Under the pieces are notes generated by a model. That model had not been told where the DNA came from and ran no database searches. It was given only the letters and a program-made list of their open reading frames with translations. Source: Streptomyces sp. HUAS ZL42 (GTDB lineage Bacteria > Actinomycetota > Actinomycetes > Streptomycetales > Streptomycetaceae). Taken from it: a DNA stretch of 64,000 bases. Location of the stretch: positions 1,798,001 through 1,862,000 of the forward strand of contig NZ_CP160403.1 in NCBI RefSeq assembly GCF_040782645.1, read 5' to 3'. The position numbers and the translations under genes are program-made. Positions 37,280-45,648 of the stretch are shown here, piece by piece. Each line of letters opens with the position of its first letter. The stretch's first letter is position 1.

Positions 37280-39073
37280 ATGACCACGCAAACACAACAG
37301 TCGACCTCTCGCCTCGAGGCCTTCATCGACGCGATGATCGAGCTCGGCCAGACCGGCCAGGTCTTCGGTGAGCACGGCATCGGGAAGACGGCGACGTTCT
37401 TCTCCCACATCGCCCGCGCCCACCCGGACGCCACGCTGGTGTACGTCCCGGCCGCGAACCTGACACCCGACGACCTGCTCGTCAACGCTCCGGTCCGCGA
37501 CCCGCACAGCGGCGAACTCGTCCTGCGTCAGCTGGTCATGAGCCAGCTCAAGCCGGGCCGGCCGTTCGTGCTGCTCGTCGACGACTCCCTGCAGGCTGGG
37601 GACACCATCCAGTCGCAGCTGATGCAGATCGCGTGCAACTGGACGCTCGGCGAGCACGATCTGCGGGCCCTGGGCTGCGTCGGCGTCTTCCTCACCGACA
37701 ACGAGTCGCTGGCCGAGACATCGGCCCGGCGCAGCGACCTCGCGCTCCTCGACCGCATGGTCACCATGCGGATCACCGCGAACGACACGTCGTGGCGGCG
37801 GCATCTGGCCGCCAAGTACCGCCCCTGGGACCTGCGTCCGGTGTTCTCCCTGTGGGCATCGCTGACTCCCGCGTTGCGCGAGCTGCTGTCGCCGCGCACG
37901 CTCGACCATGTCCTGGCCAACGCCCGCGAGGGTTTCCCCCTGCGCTGGGGCCTGCCCCTGCTCGACGGCGAGCGGCTCCGGCTGGCCGAGCCCGGCCCGG
38001 ACGGCAAACCGGGGCAGAACCGCACCGCAGAGATCCTCGACCGCATCGCCAAGGCGGTCGGCGTGGCCAACCCGGCGACGATTCCCGATCCGGTACGGCA
38101 GGTCGTGCGGGCCGCGCTGCGCAACCGCTGGACCGTGCTGCTGCAGGGCCCGCCCGGATGCGGCAAGACGGAGCTGGTACGCGAGACGGTGCGGGAGGGC
38201 CTGGGCCGGGAGGCACTGTACTTCTCCCTGCCGGTGACCAACGTCGAGGACCTGTGCGCGCCGGTCCCGTCGCCGGACGGCACGCTGGACAACCTGCTGG
38301 CGGCGAAGTTCACCGGGCCCGAGCCCAAGGCGATCGTGTGGGACGAGTACAACCGGCCCAAGGACAAGGCCGCGTTCGCCAAGCTCATGGAGGTCACCCA
38401 GGAGTGGTCGCTGGCGGGGCGGCGGATCGAGAACCTGCGGGCGCAGATAGCCGTGCAGAACCCGCCGTACCACCTGGGCCGCAAGCTGCTGGTGTCCCGG
38501 AACAACATCGCGCAGGCAACGCGGTTCACGGCGTCGCTGGAGGTGCTTCCGGAGGACATCCCCGCCAACGAGTGGCTGCTCGCACGCTACGGCACGGACG
38601 CGGAGACGGTCCTGGAGTGGTGGAAGCACGACATCGACGACGACGGCCGCGCCTGGATCACCAAGCGCACCCTGGAGCGGCTCATCAAGCTGCACCGGCG
38701 CGGGCTGCCGCTGGAGATGGCGACGGTCTACCTCGGCGACGGCGAGTACGCGCCCGTGCCGCTCACCGCGCTGATCGACCGCCTCAAGGGCCGCCCGGTG
38801 ACGGGCCTGCGCGAGCTTGCCCGGGACGCGGACGCGTGGGAGGCCCGGCTGCGCCGGGCCGTCGGGCGCTCCGACGAGGGCGGCAACGACAGCGACGTGG
38901 TCCACCAGATCCTCGCCAACGCGGAGCTGTCCCAGCTGAAGAGGCACCGCGCGGTGGTGGCCCGTCTGGTGGCCCTGCTGCCGGGGAAGCTGAGGGCGAC
39001 GTATCTGGTGGGGGCGTCGGCGCAGCAGCAGCGCTTCTGGACGGAGGTGTTCACGGGGATGCGAAGAGGGTGA
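37280..39073 (+). CDS. Double-AAA+ ATPase (MoxR-like partner of the VWA protein)
   Basis: 597 aa. It contains two ATPase modules, unlike standard MoxR proteins with one. Module 1 has Walker A GEHGIGKT (30-37) and Walker B-like VLLVDD (97-102), then LTDNESLAETSARRSDLALLDRM with sensor-like features. Module 2 has GPPGCGKT (290-297) and IVWDEYNRP (352-360). Module 1 has a less typical Walker B and may be mainly structural. ATG follows the VWA stop codon directly (TAAATG), so translation is coupled. Client unknown. Confidence 0.85.
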   Translation: MTTQTQQSTSRLEAFIDAMIELGQTGQVFGEHGIGKTATFFSHIARAHPDATLVYVPAANLTPDDLLVNAPVRDPHSGELVLRQLVMSQLKPGRPFVLLVDDSLQAGDTIQSQLMQIACNWTLGEHDLRALGCVGVFLTDNESLAETSARRSDLALLDRMVTMRITANDTSWRRHLAAKYRPWDLRPVFSLWASLTPALRELLSPRTLDHVLANAREGFPLRWGLPLLDGERLRLAEPGPDGKPGQNRTAEILDRIAKAVGVANPATIPDPVRQVVRAALRNRWTVLLQGPPGCGKTELVRETVREGLGREALYFSLPVTNVEDLCAPVPSPDGTLDNLLAAKFTGPEPKAIVWDEYNRPKDKAAFAKLMEVTQEWSLAGRRIENLRAQIAVQNPPYHLGRKLLVSRNNIAQATRFTASLEVLPEDIPANEWLLARYGTDAETVLEWWKHDIDDDGRAWITKRTLERLIKLHRRGLPLEMATVYLGDGEYAPVPLTALIDRLKGRPVTGLRELARDADAWEARLRRAVGRSDEGGNDSDVVHQILANAELSQLKRHRAVVARLVALLPGKLRATYLVGASAQQQRFWTEVFTGMRRG

Positions 39074-39076
39074 GCG

Positions 39077-40276
39077 TCATGGCGCGCTGTCGTCGGGCGG
39101 AGCCGTCCGGTGCACGCTCCGTACGGCCGCCACATCGGCCGGGACCACCGGCCGCGGGACGTGCGCGCTGAGTGTCTCCAGGCGGCGCTTGACGCTCGCC
39201 GCTATGCCGTGGCCGAGCACGAAGCGGGTCGCGGTAGTGGCGCGGGGTGCGTGGTCGAGGAGGCGGTGGGCCTCGCGGCTGCGCATGCCGGTGTGGCTCA
39301 GGACGAGGTGGGTGAGGCGGTGCTCCGTCCCGGCCAGGGTCTGGGCGATGGTCTCGGCCGCGGTCAGGTCCACGTGATTGTCCGCGGCGCCGAGGACGGC
39401 CGCGGCCCGGACCCGGCCGAGATCCAGCAGGGTGACCCCGGCCGCGGTCGCCGCCGTCACCAGCCGGGCGGCCGCCTGCGCCCCGATGCCGTTGCTGGCG
39501 ACGGACAGCCGGGTGAGCCGCCCGTGCGGCGCCCGTTCCAGGGCGGAGGCGAGTCGCAGGGCGCCCGCGTCGCCCAACCGGGCGGCGGACACGTACAGTT
39601 CGTCGATCGCACCCGCCGCGATCACCGCGGCGAGAGGTTCCGCGCCCGCCTCGCCCAGCGGGTTGCCGCCGACGAAGAGCCGTTCGATGCGGCGCCCGTT
39701 GACCGCGGCCGCGAGCAGCGCGTCCGCGAGGACGGTGGCGCCGGCCGCGTCGAGACCGGTCTGAACGAGGTCGAGGGTGCGCAGCGACCGGGCGGCCTCG
39801 AGGAGTTCGGCTGCCGCCCGGCCGCCGCCGCTGCCCAGCGGGTTGCGTTTCAGCCAGACGCCGGTGACCACCTGCGGTGAGGCGCGCAGCTGGTCGGCGA
39901 TGCGGCAGGCGCCGCCCGCGGTGATGCCGTTGCAGCCGAGGTAGAGCGTCTCGACGTCGGCGCCCGTCCCGGCCACGGTGGCGGCGCCGTCGTCGCCGAG
40001 GGCGTCCGTGCCCAGCAGCAGGTGCCGCACCGGGGACGGTCCTTGCGACAGCGCCTCGGCGACCAGCGCCGCACCCTGTGCGCCCAGGCCCTGCTTGCAC
40101 AGGTCGAGCCGCCCGTCCGGCAGTGCCGTACCGGCCGTGAAGTCCAGCCGCTCACCGGCCGGGCGGCCGGCGCGCAACCAGTCGAGCAGCGGGGCCAGTT
40201 CGGCGAGAGGGCGCGGCACGACCGGCGGCACCCCGGCGAAGCCGACGGTCTCCGCCTCCGAGTCCCCGCTCACCAC
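39077..40276 (-). CDS. Leucine-rich-repeat (ribonuclease-inhibitor-like) protein
   Basis: 399 aa. From residue 55 there are about nine 28-residue LRR repeats with LxxLxLxxNxL spacing, such as VETLYLGCNGITAGGACRIADQL, VVTGVWLKRNPLGSGGGRAAAELL and RIERLFVGGNPLGEAGAEPL. This is the RNI/NLR LRR type, rare in bacteria outside effectors and large regulatory proteins. No signal peptide, so cytoplasmic. Probably a protein-protein interaction module. GTG 40276 (or 40273) overlaps the end of the upstream SDR gene by 4-7 nt with GGGAGGCGG before it. The two are one operon, convergent with the VWA/ATPase pair. Confidence 0.82.
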   Translation of the reverse strand: MVSGDSEAETVGFAGVPPVVPRPLAELAPLLDWLRAGRPAGERLDFTAGTALPDGRLDLCKQGLGAQGAALVAEALSQGPSPVRHLLLGTDALGDDGAATVAGTGADVETLYLGCNGITAGGACRIADQLRASPQVVTGVWLKRNPLGSGGGRAAAELLEAARSLRTLDLVQTGLDAAGATVLADALLAAAVNGRRIERLFVGGNPLGEAGAEPLAAVIAAGAIDELYVSAARLGDAGALRLASALERAPHGRLTRLSVASNGIGAQAAARLVTAATAAGVTLLDLGRVRAAAVLGAADNHVDLTAAETIAQTLAGTEHRLTHLVLSHTGMRSREAHRLLDHAPRATTATRFVLGHGIAASVKRRLETLSAHVPRPVVPADVAAVRSVHRTAPPDDSAP

Positions 40277-41598
40277 TCCGCCTCCCGGTAGTCCTTCAGG
40301 AACACCCCGGACACGGGGTCCCCGGCCTCGCCGCGCACGATCGGGTCGTACACGCGGGCGGCCCCGTCGACGATGTCAAGCGGGGTGCGGAAGCCGGCGT
40401 CCGCCATGCGCGCCTTCTTCGGGGCCGGGTTCTCGTCGGTGATCCAGCCGGTGTCCACGGCGCACATGTGCACGCCCTGCTCGGCGAGTTCGGCGGCGCT
40501 GGTGCGGGTGAGCATGTTGAGGGCGGCCTTGGCCATGTTGGTGTGCGGATGGCCCGGCATCTTGTTGCGCACCGCGAACCGGCCCTCGACGGCCGTCACG
40601 TTGACGACGTACCGGCGCGGATGCGGCGAGGCGAGCAGCAGCGGCAGCAGCCGGTCGCAGAGCAGCGCCGGGGCGAGGGCGTTGACGAGCTGGGTCTCCA
40701 GGACCTCTGCCGGGTCGAGGGCGCCGAGCCGGGCCGACCAGGAGTTCTCGGGGGACGGGTCGGGCAGGAGCCCGGCCTCGTCGGCCTCGCGCAGCGCAGC
40801 CGGCAGGGACGCGGCGCCGCTCTCCAGCATCCGCATCGGCCGGAAACCGGGTGCCTGCCGTGCACCCTGCGGCAGCGCGTCGTACTCCCCGGCGGACAGC
40901 AGCGCGTACGACTCGGGTGGCCGACGCAGCGTCTGCGCCGCGTTGTTGACGAGGATGTCCAGCGGCTCGCCCTCCTGCCGCAGCTCCTCGCACAGGCCCA
41001 GAACCTGGCGCGGATCACGCAGGTCGACGGCGAGGACGGTCAGCCGGTCCAGCCACTTCGCACTGCCCGGCGCCTCCCGGAAGCGGCGCGCGGTGTCGTG
41101 CGGGAACCGCGAGGTGACCAGCACCTCCGCGCCGTCCCGCAGCATCATCAGCGCCAGCTGGAAGCCGATCTTCACACGGCCGCCGGTGAGCAGCGCCCGG
41201 CGACCGCTCAGATCGGTGGCCAGGGCGCGGCGGGCCGTGTTGTCGGCGGCGCAGTCGGGGCACAGCCGGTGGTAGAAGGAGTCGACCTGTCGATACGGCG
41301 ACTTGCAGACGTAGCAGCTGCGCGCCTTGCGGAAGACGCCGCCCGTCCCGGGTACGGCGAGCGGGGCGTCCTCACGGCGGTCCGCCGCACCGGTCGCGGT
41401 CGCGGCCATCGCGGAGGCGTCGGCGGCCGTCACGGCTTCGCCTCGCATCCTGCGGCGCCGCAGCCGCCCGTCACGCGCGAAGGACGCGGCGACCTGCTCG
41501 GCCCGCAGGCGCAGGGGGTCGTCGACGGGCAGGGCGCGCAACTTGCCCACGACCTCGTGGAAGACGGCCAGCTCCGCCTCCGTGATCCCCTCGCCCAT
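40270..41598 (-). CDS. Atypical SDR with an N-terminal zinc-ribbon-like domain
   Basis: 442 aa. Residues 1-130 carry C95-x2-C98-x14-C113-x2-C116 (CYVCKSPYRQVDSFYHRLCPDC region), a rubredoxin/zinc-ribbon pattern. From 130 an SDR Rossmann domain follows: TGGRVKIG (138-145) instead of TGxxxGIG, and NNAA (218-221). At the active-site Tyr position there is THR353 in PHTNMAK357 instead of YxxxK, so standard dehydrogenase catalysis is doubtful. Similar proteins occur in eukaryotes as well as actinobacteria (remembered). Coupled to the LRR gene. Possibly an RNA- or protein-binding SDR. Confidence 0.8.
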   Translation of the reverse strand: MGEGITEAELAVFHEVVGKLRALPVDDPLRLRAEQVAASFARDGRLRRRRMRGEAVTAADASAMAATATGAADRREDAPLAVPGTGGVFRKARSCYVCKSPYRQVDSFYHRLCPDCAADNTARRALATDLSGRRALLTGGRVKIGFQLALMMLRDGAEVLVTSRFPHDTARRFREAPGSAKWLDRLTVLAVDLRDPRQVLGLCEELRQEGEPLDILVNNAAQTLRRPPESYALLSAGEYDALPQGARQAPGFRPMRMLESGAASLPAALREADEAGLLPDPSPENSWSARLGALDPAEVLETQLVNALAPALLCDRLLPLLLASPHPRRYVVNVTAVEGRFAVRNKMPGHPHTNMAKAALNMLTRTSAAELAEQGVHMCAVDTGWITDENPAPKKARMADAGFRTPLDIVDGAARVYDPIVRGEAGDPVSGVFLKDYREAEW

Positions 41599-41628
41599 GT
41601 GCCGTCCCCGCCCGTGTCCGCCGTGCCG

Positions 41629-41700
41629 TGGTCCCGACCGGATTCGAACCGGCGTATCCGCCCTGACAAGGCGGCGAGTCTGCCTCTGCTCTACGGGACC
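41629..41700 (-). tRNA. tRNA-like gene, anticodon GTC (Asp), atypical
   Basis: Acceptor GGTCCCG/CGGGACC is perfect. The D-arm is GAGC/ACTC with an 8-nt loop AGAGGCAG. Anticodon stem CCGCC/GGCGG has loop TTGTCAG (anticodon GTC). T-stem GCCGG/CCGGT has loop TTCGAAT. No CCA is encoded. The body differs from the usual Streptomyces tRNA-Asp as I remember it and shares its D-loop with two neighbours. Confidence 0.7.
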
Positions 41701-41709
41701 GCGAAGGCA

Positions 41710-41781
41710 CCCGGACGGCCGGATTCGAACCGGCGTGTTCGCCTGTGCAGGGCGGTGCGCCTGCCTCTGCGCTACGCCCGG
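41710..41781 (-). tRNA. tRNA-like gene, anticodon GCA (Cys), atypical
   Basis: Acceptor CCGGGCG/CGTCCGG (one G-T wobble), D-stem GCGC/GCGC, D-loop AGAGGCAG, anticodon loop CTGCACA (anticodon GCA) with one C-A mismatch in its stem, T-stem GCCGG/CCGGC. No CCA encoded. It lies 9 nt from the Asp-type gene and shares long stretches with the Trp-type one at 35.7 kb. Confidence 0.62.
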
Positions 41782-41877
41782 ATGCGCCCCCGGATCCTAA
41801 CCGCACTCGCGCCGGCCGGTCGTAACGATTTACGCGCGGCCCCTGCGGTGCAACGGTGCCCGAAGGGGGTGAACACC

Positions 41878-44349
41878 ATGGCACAGACCCATGAGTGGAT
41901 GTTCTACGAGGTCATGTGGCGCGGCTGGGCGGGACGGGAGCGCATCCCGTACCCCGTTCCCTGGTGGGCGCAGCAGGCCTTCCGGCGCTGGAGCGACGAC
42001 TTCGACTCCGGCACGTACGACTCGAAGGAGGCGGCCTTCGCCTCCAACGCCCTGTACCGCTACTGGCACATGGTCGGCGTCAAGGACCATCGCCAGGAGT
42101 CCCTGATCGGCCAGGCGGGCGAGATCGAGCCGGTCTACGACAAGTACTGCCTGTCCTTCTTCCTGCACGACCCGGCGTCCGGCGCACTCCGGCTGCCCCA
42201 ACTTCCCGGTGGGGGACGTGTGGAGCAACGTATGGAGGCACCGCACCTGCCGGTCGTGCTGACGACGTTCCGCACACCGGAGGACATCGAGTTCGTGCAG
42301 CGCACCTTCGCAACGACCGTCGGCCCGGCCCAGCGGGATCTGGTCGTCACCCGGGTGACCGTGGGCAGCCCCACGGGGCGCCCGCGCGAGGGCCTGCTGT
42401 GCGCGGCGATGATGCCGGCCGGGCCGAGCGGCTTCCAGCGGCACGACCGCAACGGACACCGGATCACCGACCGGCGACTGACGTTCCTGCGCCATCTGCC
42501 GGACGAGCAGCGCGTGGCGACCAACTCCGGCTGGGGTCCGGTCTTCGACACCGCACCCGAGCAGTTCGGCGTCCACGGCAACACGGACCTCTCCTTCGAT
42601 CCCGACACGTACCTGACGGGCAGCGCGTTCCACGACCTGGTCGTGGGCGGCAAGCTGAACGGCGCGCTCGAGGCACAGGACCAGGTCGCCGGGTTGTGCA
42701 GCGCGGTGTTCGCGTGGCCGTTCCGGGTGGCCGAGGACGAGGTCTTCGAGATCGACGTACGGCTGCCCGTCGACCAGTTCAGCGGGCCCGCCGACCTGGC
42801 GGAGCTGAAGGGGACGCCGGTGACCGAACTGGAGTCCCGCAACCGGGACTTCTGGACGGCGAAGCTGCTCGGGCAGGGTCTGCAGCCGGGACTTCCGCGT
42901 CCGGTCGCGCACCTCACCGACCTGTTCCGGCGAGCACGTTCACAGCTGCTGATCCTCTCCGACCACGGCGAGATCCACCCGGGGCCGACCGTGTACGACT
43001 CCTTCTGGATCCGCGACTCGTCCGTGGAGGCGACCGCCTGCTCCCTGGTCGGCGACTCCGCGCTGGCCGAACGACAGCTGGGCACCCACTACCCGCTGAA
43101 GTTCAACCACGGAACCGGGCGGATCGGACCCTGCGCCGAGTACGGCTTCTACGGCGGTCCGCACGAGAGGGACGACAACGAGTGGGACAGCAACGGCCAG
43201 GCACTGTGGGCGATCGGCCGCTACGACCGTACCGGCGGCCGGAGTTCGGCCTTCGGTGCCAGGCTGTACGTCCCGTACGTGCGCGACGCCGCCCGGTGGA
43301 TCCGCGACAACCGTGACCAGTACGGCCTGCTGCACAAGGGCTGGAGCGCCGAGCACCTGGGCGAGCGCGACAAGCCCCACTACTGGGACGACTTCTGGGC
43401 GCTGGCCGGGCTGTACGAGGCGGCGCGTCTGGCCGAACGCATCGGGGCACCGGAGGTTCCCGAACTCTGGGGCATCTTCGACGACCTGAAGCGGGCGACG
43501 GGAGACTCCATCCGCTGGGTGCTGGAGGAGCAGCGGCGGCGCGGGGCGTGGGAGACGTACATCCCGACCGGCCCCGCCGACGTGGGCCGGCTCGACTCGA
43601 CGATGATCGGTGCGGCCGCGTACTTCCACCCGCTGCGGCTGCACATGGGAAGCAAGCTGGGCGAGGACGTCGACCGGGCCGCCCGCTGCACGCTCGACAC
43701 GATGTACTCCCATTTCGTCACCGGAGGGTTCCGGCACGAGGCGGCCTGGAACGCGTACGGCCCCTATCTGACCCTGCAGTTGGCGCACGCGTACCTGCTC
43801 GCAGGTGATCCCGCGCGGGCGGACGCGCTGCTCGGCTGGGTGGTCGGCGCGGGCTTCCCGAGCGTGGCGGGCCGGGCCGCGGCACTGGGCGCCTGGAACG
43901 AGCAGCACGCGTTCCCGGTGGCCTCCGACTTCCGTGAAGTCCCGTATGGTCGCTGGTACATGGGCGACATCCCGCACGGCTGGGCGGCCGCCGAGTACCT
44001 GCTGCTGATCCGCGACATCCTGTTCTTCGAGGCCGACGAGGACCGCGATCCGCATGTGTACATCGCGCCCGGTGTACGTCCGCACTGGGTTCCTGAGGGC
44101 GAGCAGGTCGTCGTGGACGGGGCGCCGACGCTGTTCGGGGAGCCGTTCGGCTACCGGCTGGCGCACGATCCGGCCGGGCGGACGGTGACCGTGGAGATCA
44201 CCCAGGCGCCGCAGGGCGTGCGGTTCGTCCATCCGTGCCGCTTCGGTGCGGTGCGGTCGGCGTCGGCGGACGGGCGGGAACTCGCGGTCACGGGGCAGGA
44301 CGTGCAGATCCCCGCCGGGACGTGGCGGTTCAGTGTGACGTACGCCTGA
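41878..44349 (+). CDS. Large six-hairpin glycosidase-like protein
   Basis: 823 aa, no signal peptide. Two parts: residues 1-330 are beta-rich and undefined, and residues 340-800 are helical with aromatic-acid motifs usual for six-hairpin (GH15/GH37/GH63-like) enzymes. Examples are VYDSFWIRDSSVEATACS, YGGPHERDDNEWDSNGQALWAIGRY, HYWDDFWALAGLYEAARLAE and EAAWNAYGPYLTL. W-x-R-D and E-W-D-x-N carry likely catalytic acids. Substrate unknown. ATG 41878 follows AAGGGGG with good spacing. The 3' end overlaps the convergent wblH gene by 20 nt. A frame extends to 40468 but covers opposite-strand genes. Confidence 0.75.
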   Translation: MAQTHEWMFYEVMWRGWAGRERIPYPVPWWAQQAFRRWSDDFDSGTYDSKEAAFASNALYRYWHMVGVKDHRQESLIGQAGEIEPVYDKYCLSFFLHDPASGALRLPQLPGGGRVEQRMEAPHLPVVLTTFRTPEDIEFVQRTFATTVGPAQRDLVVTRVTVGSPTGRPREGLLCAAMMPAGPSGFQRHDRNGHRITDRRLTFLRHLPDEQRVATNSGWGPVFDTAPEQFGVHGNTDLSFDPDTYLTGSAFHDLVVGGKLNGALEAQDQVAGLCSAVFAWPFRVAEDEVFEIDVRLPVDQFSGPADLAELKGTPVTELESRNRDFWTAKLLGQGLQPGLPRPVAHLTDLFRRARSQLLILSDHGEIHPGPTVYDSFWIRDSSVEATACSLVGDSALAERQLGTHYPLKFNHGTGRIGPCAEYGFYGGPHERDDNEWDSNGQALWAIGRYDRTGGRSSAFGARLYVPYVRDAARWIRDNRDQYGLLHKGWSAEHLGERDKPHYWDDFWALAGLYEAARLAERIGAPEVPELWGIFDDLKRATGDSIRWVLEEQRRRGAWETYIPTGPADVGRLDSTMIGAAAYFHPLRLHMGSKLGEDVDRAARCTLDTMYSHFVTGGFRHEAAWNAYGPYLTLQLAHAYLLAGDPARADALLGWVVGAGFPSVAGRAAALGAWNEQHAFPVASDFREVPYGRWYMGDIPHGWAAAEYLLLIRDILFFEADEDRDPHVYIAPGVRPHWVPEGEQVVVDGAPTLFGEPFGYRLAHDPAGRTVTVEITQAPQGVRFVHPCRFGAVRSASADGRELAVTGQDVQIPAGTWRFSVTYA

Positions 44350-44575
44350 GCTGCAGGCGCTCCTTCTCGGACAGGCCGCCCCAGACGCCGAAGCGCTCGT
44401 CGTTGTCGAGCGCGTACTCCAGACAGGCGGAGCGCATCTCGCACATGCCGCAGATGCGCTTCGCCTCGCGCACCGAGCTGCCCGGTTCGGGGAAGAAGAA
44501 GTCCGCCCCGGTCTGCGCGCACAGCGCCTGGGCCTGCCAGTCGAGGCCGACGGGGTTGATCGTTTCGATGTGCAT
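44330..44575 (-). CDS. wblH: WhiB-like iron-sulfur transcription factor (WblH-like)
   Basis: 81 aa. Four cysteines bind the [4Fe-4S] cluster: Cys19, Cys42, Cys45 and Cys51, in the order LC-x22-CGMC-x5-C. The GVWGG turn is at 63-67, and the C-terminal basic tail KERLQLRR contacts DNA or sigma factor. Wbl proteins bind the principal sigma factor and steer development or stress genes. The name WblH rests on size and local synteny with S. coelicolor, as remembered. ATG 44575 is the conserved start; longer frames above it are unrelated. The 3' end overlaps the glycosidase-like gene by 20 nt. Confidence 0.9.
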   Translation of the reverse strand: MHIETINPVGLDWQAQALCAQTGADFFFPEPGSSVREAKRICGMCEMRSACLEYALDNDERFGVWGGLSEKERLQLRRTSH

Positions 44576-44844
44576 GAACGCGAGCGTGCCGCGCGGCGAA
44601 AAACGTTCGATCAACGCGCGATCAACGCGGCGCGCCGGGGCCTCCGCCGCCCTGATGATGCCGCCGCCCCGCACCGCGGCGCACGGCGGCGCGCGGAACG
44701 GATGAAAACAAGACGGTCGACATGAGTGACGGAAAGTGACGGAAGCGGCCTCTTCAGCCCGGTGCGGCGCTCCGGCAGCGATTGTCAGTGGGCGGTGCAA
44801 GACTCGGCAGTGCAGAGAACGGGCCCCTGCCAAGGAGGGCGAAG

Positions 44845-45636
44845 ATGCTCACCACCCGTTTCGTCAACGGCTCCCCCAACTGGATCGACCTCGGCACGTC
44901 CGACATCGACGGTGCCACCGACTTCTACCACGCTCTCTTCGGCTGGCGGTTCCAGTCGGCGGGACCGGACGCAGGCGGCTACGGCTTCTTCCAGCTGGAG
45001 GGGAAGACCGCCACCGGCGCCATGCAGACCACTCCGGACCAGGGTCCGCCGTCGTGGACCGTGTACTTCCAGAGCGCGGACGCGGAGGCCACCGCCAAGG
45101 CCGCCGAGCAGGCGCACGGCAGGGTGCTCTTCCAGCCCATGGACGTGATGGGCCAGGGCACCATGGCGATCCTCGCCGACGAGGCGGGCGTGCCGTTCGG
45201 CATCTGGCAGCCCGGCCTGAACAAGGGCATCGACATCGCAAACGAACCCGGCTCGCTGGCCTGGGTCGAGCTGTACACGCCGGACATCGCCGCGGCCGCC
45301 GCGTTCTACAACGCGGCCCTCGGCCTGGAGACGTCGGCGGTCCCCTTCCCCGGCGGCACCTACACCTGTATCAACCCTGCCGGCGCCGGGGAGGACGCCA
45401 TGTTCGGCGGTGTCGTCCCGCTGGCCGACGACCCGGTGGAGGCGGAGTCCGGTGCGTACTGGCTGCCGTACTTCGAGGTCACCGACACGGACGCGGTCGT
45501 CGCCAAGGCGCAGGAGCGGGGCGGAAAGGTCCGCATGCCCGCCACGGACATCCCGGACGTGGGCCGCATCGCCAAGCTCGCTGACCCGTACGGCGCACGC
45601 TTCGCGGTGATCAAGAGCGCACCTCGGCAGACCTGA
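44845..45636 (+). CDS. Two-domain VOC family protein (glyoxalase/bleomycin-resistance fold)
   Basis: 263 aa with two VOC modules: residues 8-125 (NWIDLGTSDIDGATDFYHALFGWRF) and 138-260 (LAWVELYTPDIAAAAAFYNAALGLE). They are typical of Streptomyces double-VOC proteins, often called hydrolase or glyoxalase-like. Metal ligands are not complete, so an enzyme or a binding protein is possible. ATG 44845 follows a near-perfect AAGGAGGG. Convergent with the LacI gene. Confidence 0.88.
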   Translation: MLTTRFVNGSPNWIDLGTSDIDGATDFYHALFGWRFQSAGPDAGGYGFFQLEGKTATGAMQTTPDQGPPSWTVYFQSADAEATAKAAEQAHGRVLFQPMDVMGQGTMAILADEAGVPFGIWQPGLNKGIDIANEPGSLAWVELYTPDIAAAAAFYNAALGLETSAVPFPGGTYTCINPAGAGEDAMFGGVVPLADDPVEAESGAYWLPYFEVTDTDAVVAKAQERGGKVRMPATDIPDVGRIAKLADPYGARFAVIKSAPRQT

Positions 45637-45648
45637 GGCGCCGGAGGC

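Noticed and set aside
35759..38947. 1062-codon minus-strand open frame
   Set aside because: It lies opposite the VWA and ATPase genes, both with clear motifs. Its translation is rich in Arg, Val, Gln and His without domains, a GC-skew shadow.
40468..44349. 1293-codon plus-strand frame as one giant protein
   Set aside because: Only the part from 41878 has coding features. The first 470 codons lie over the opposite SDR and tRNA-like genes.
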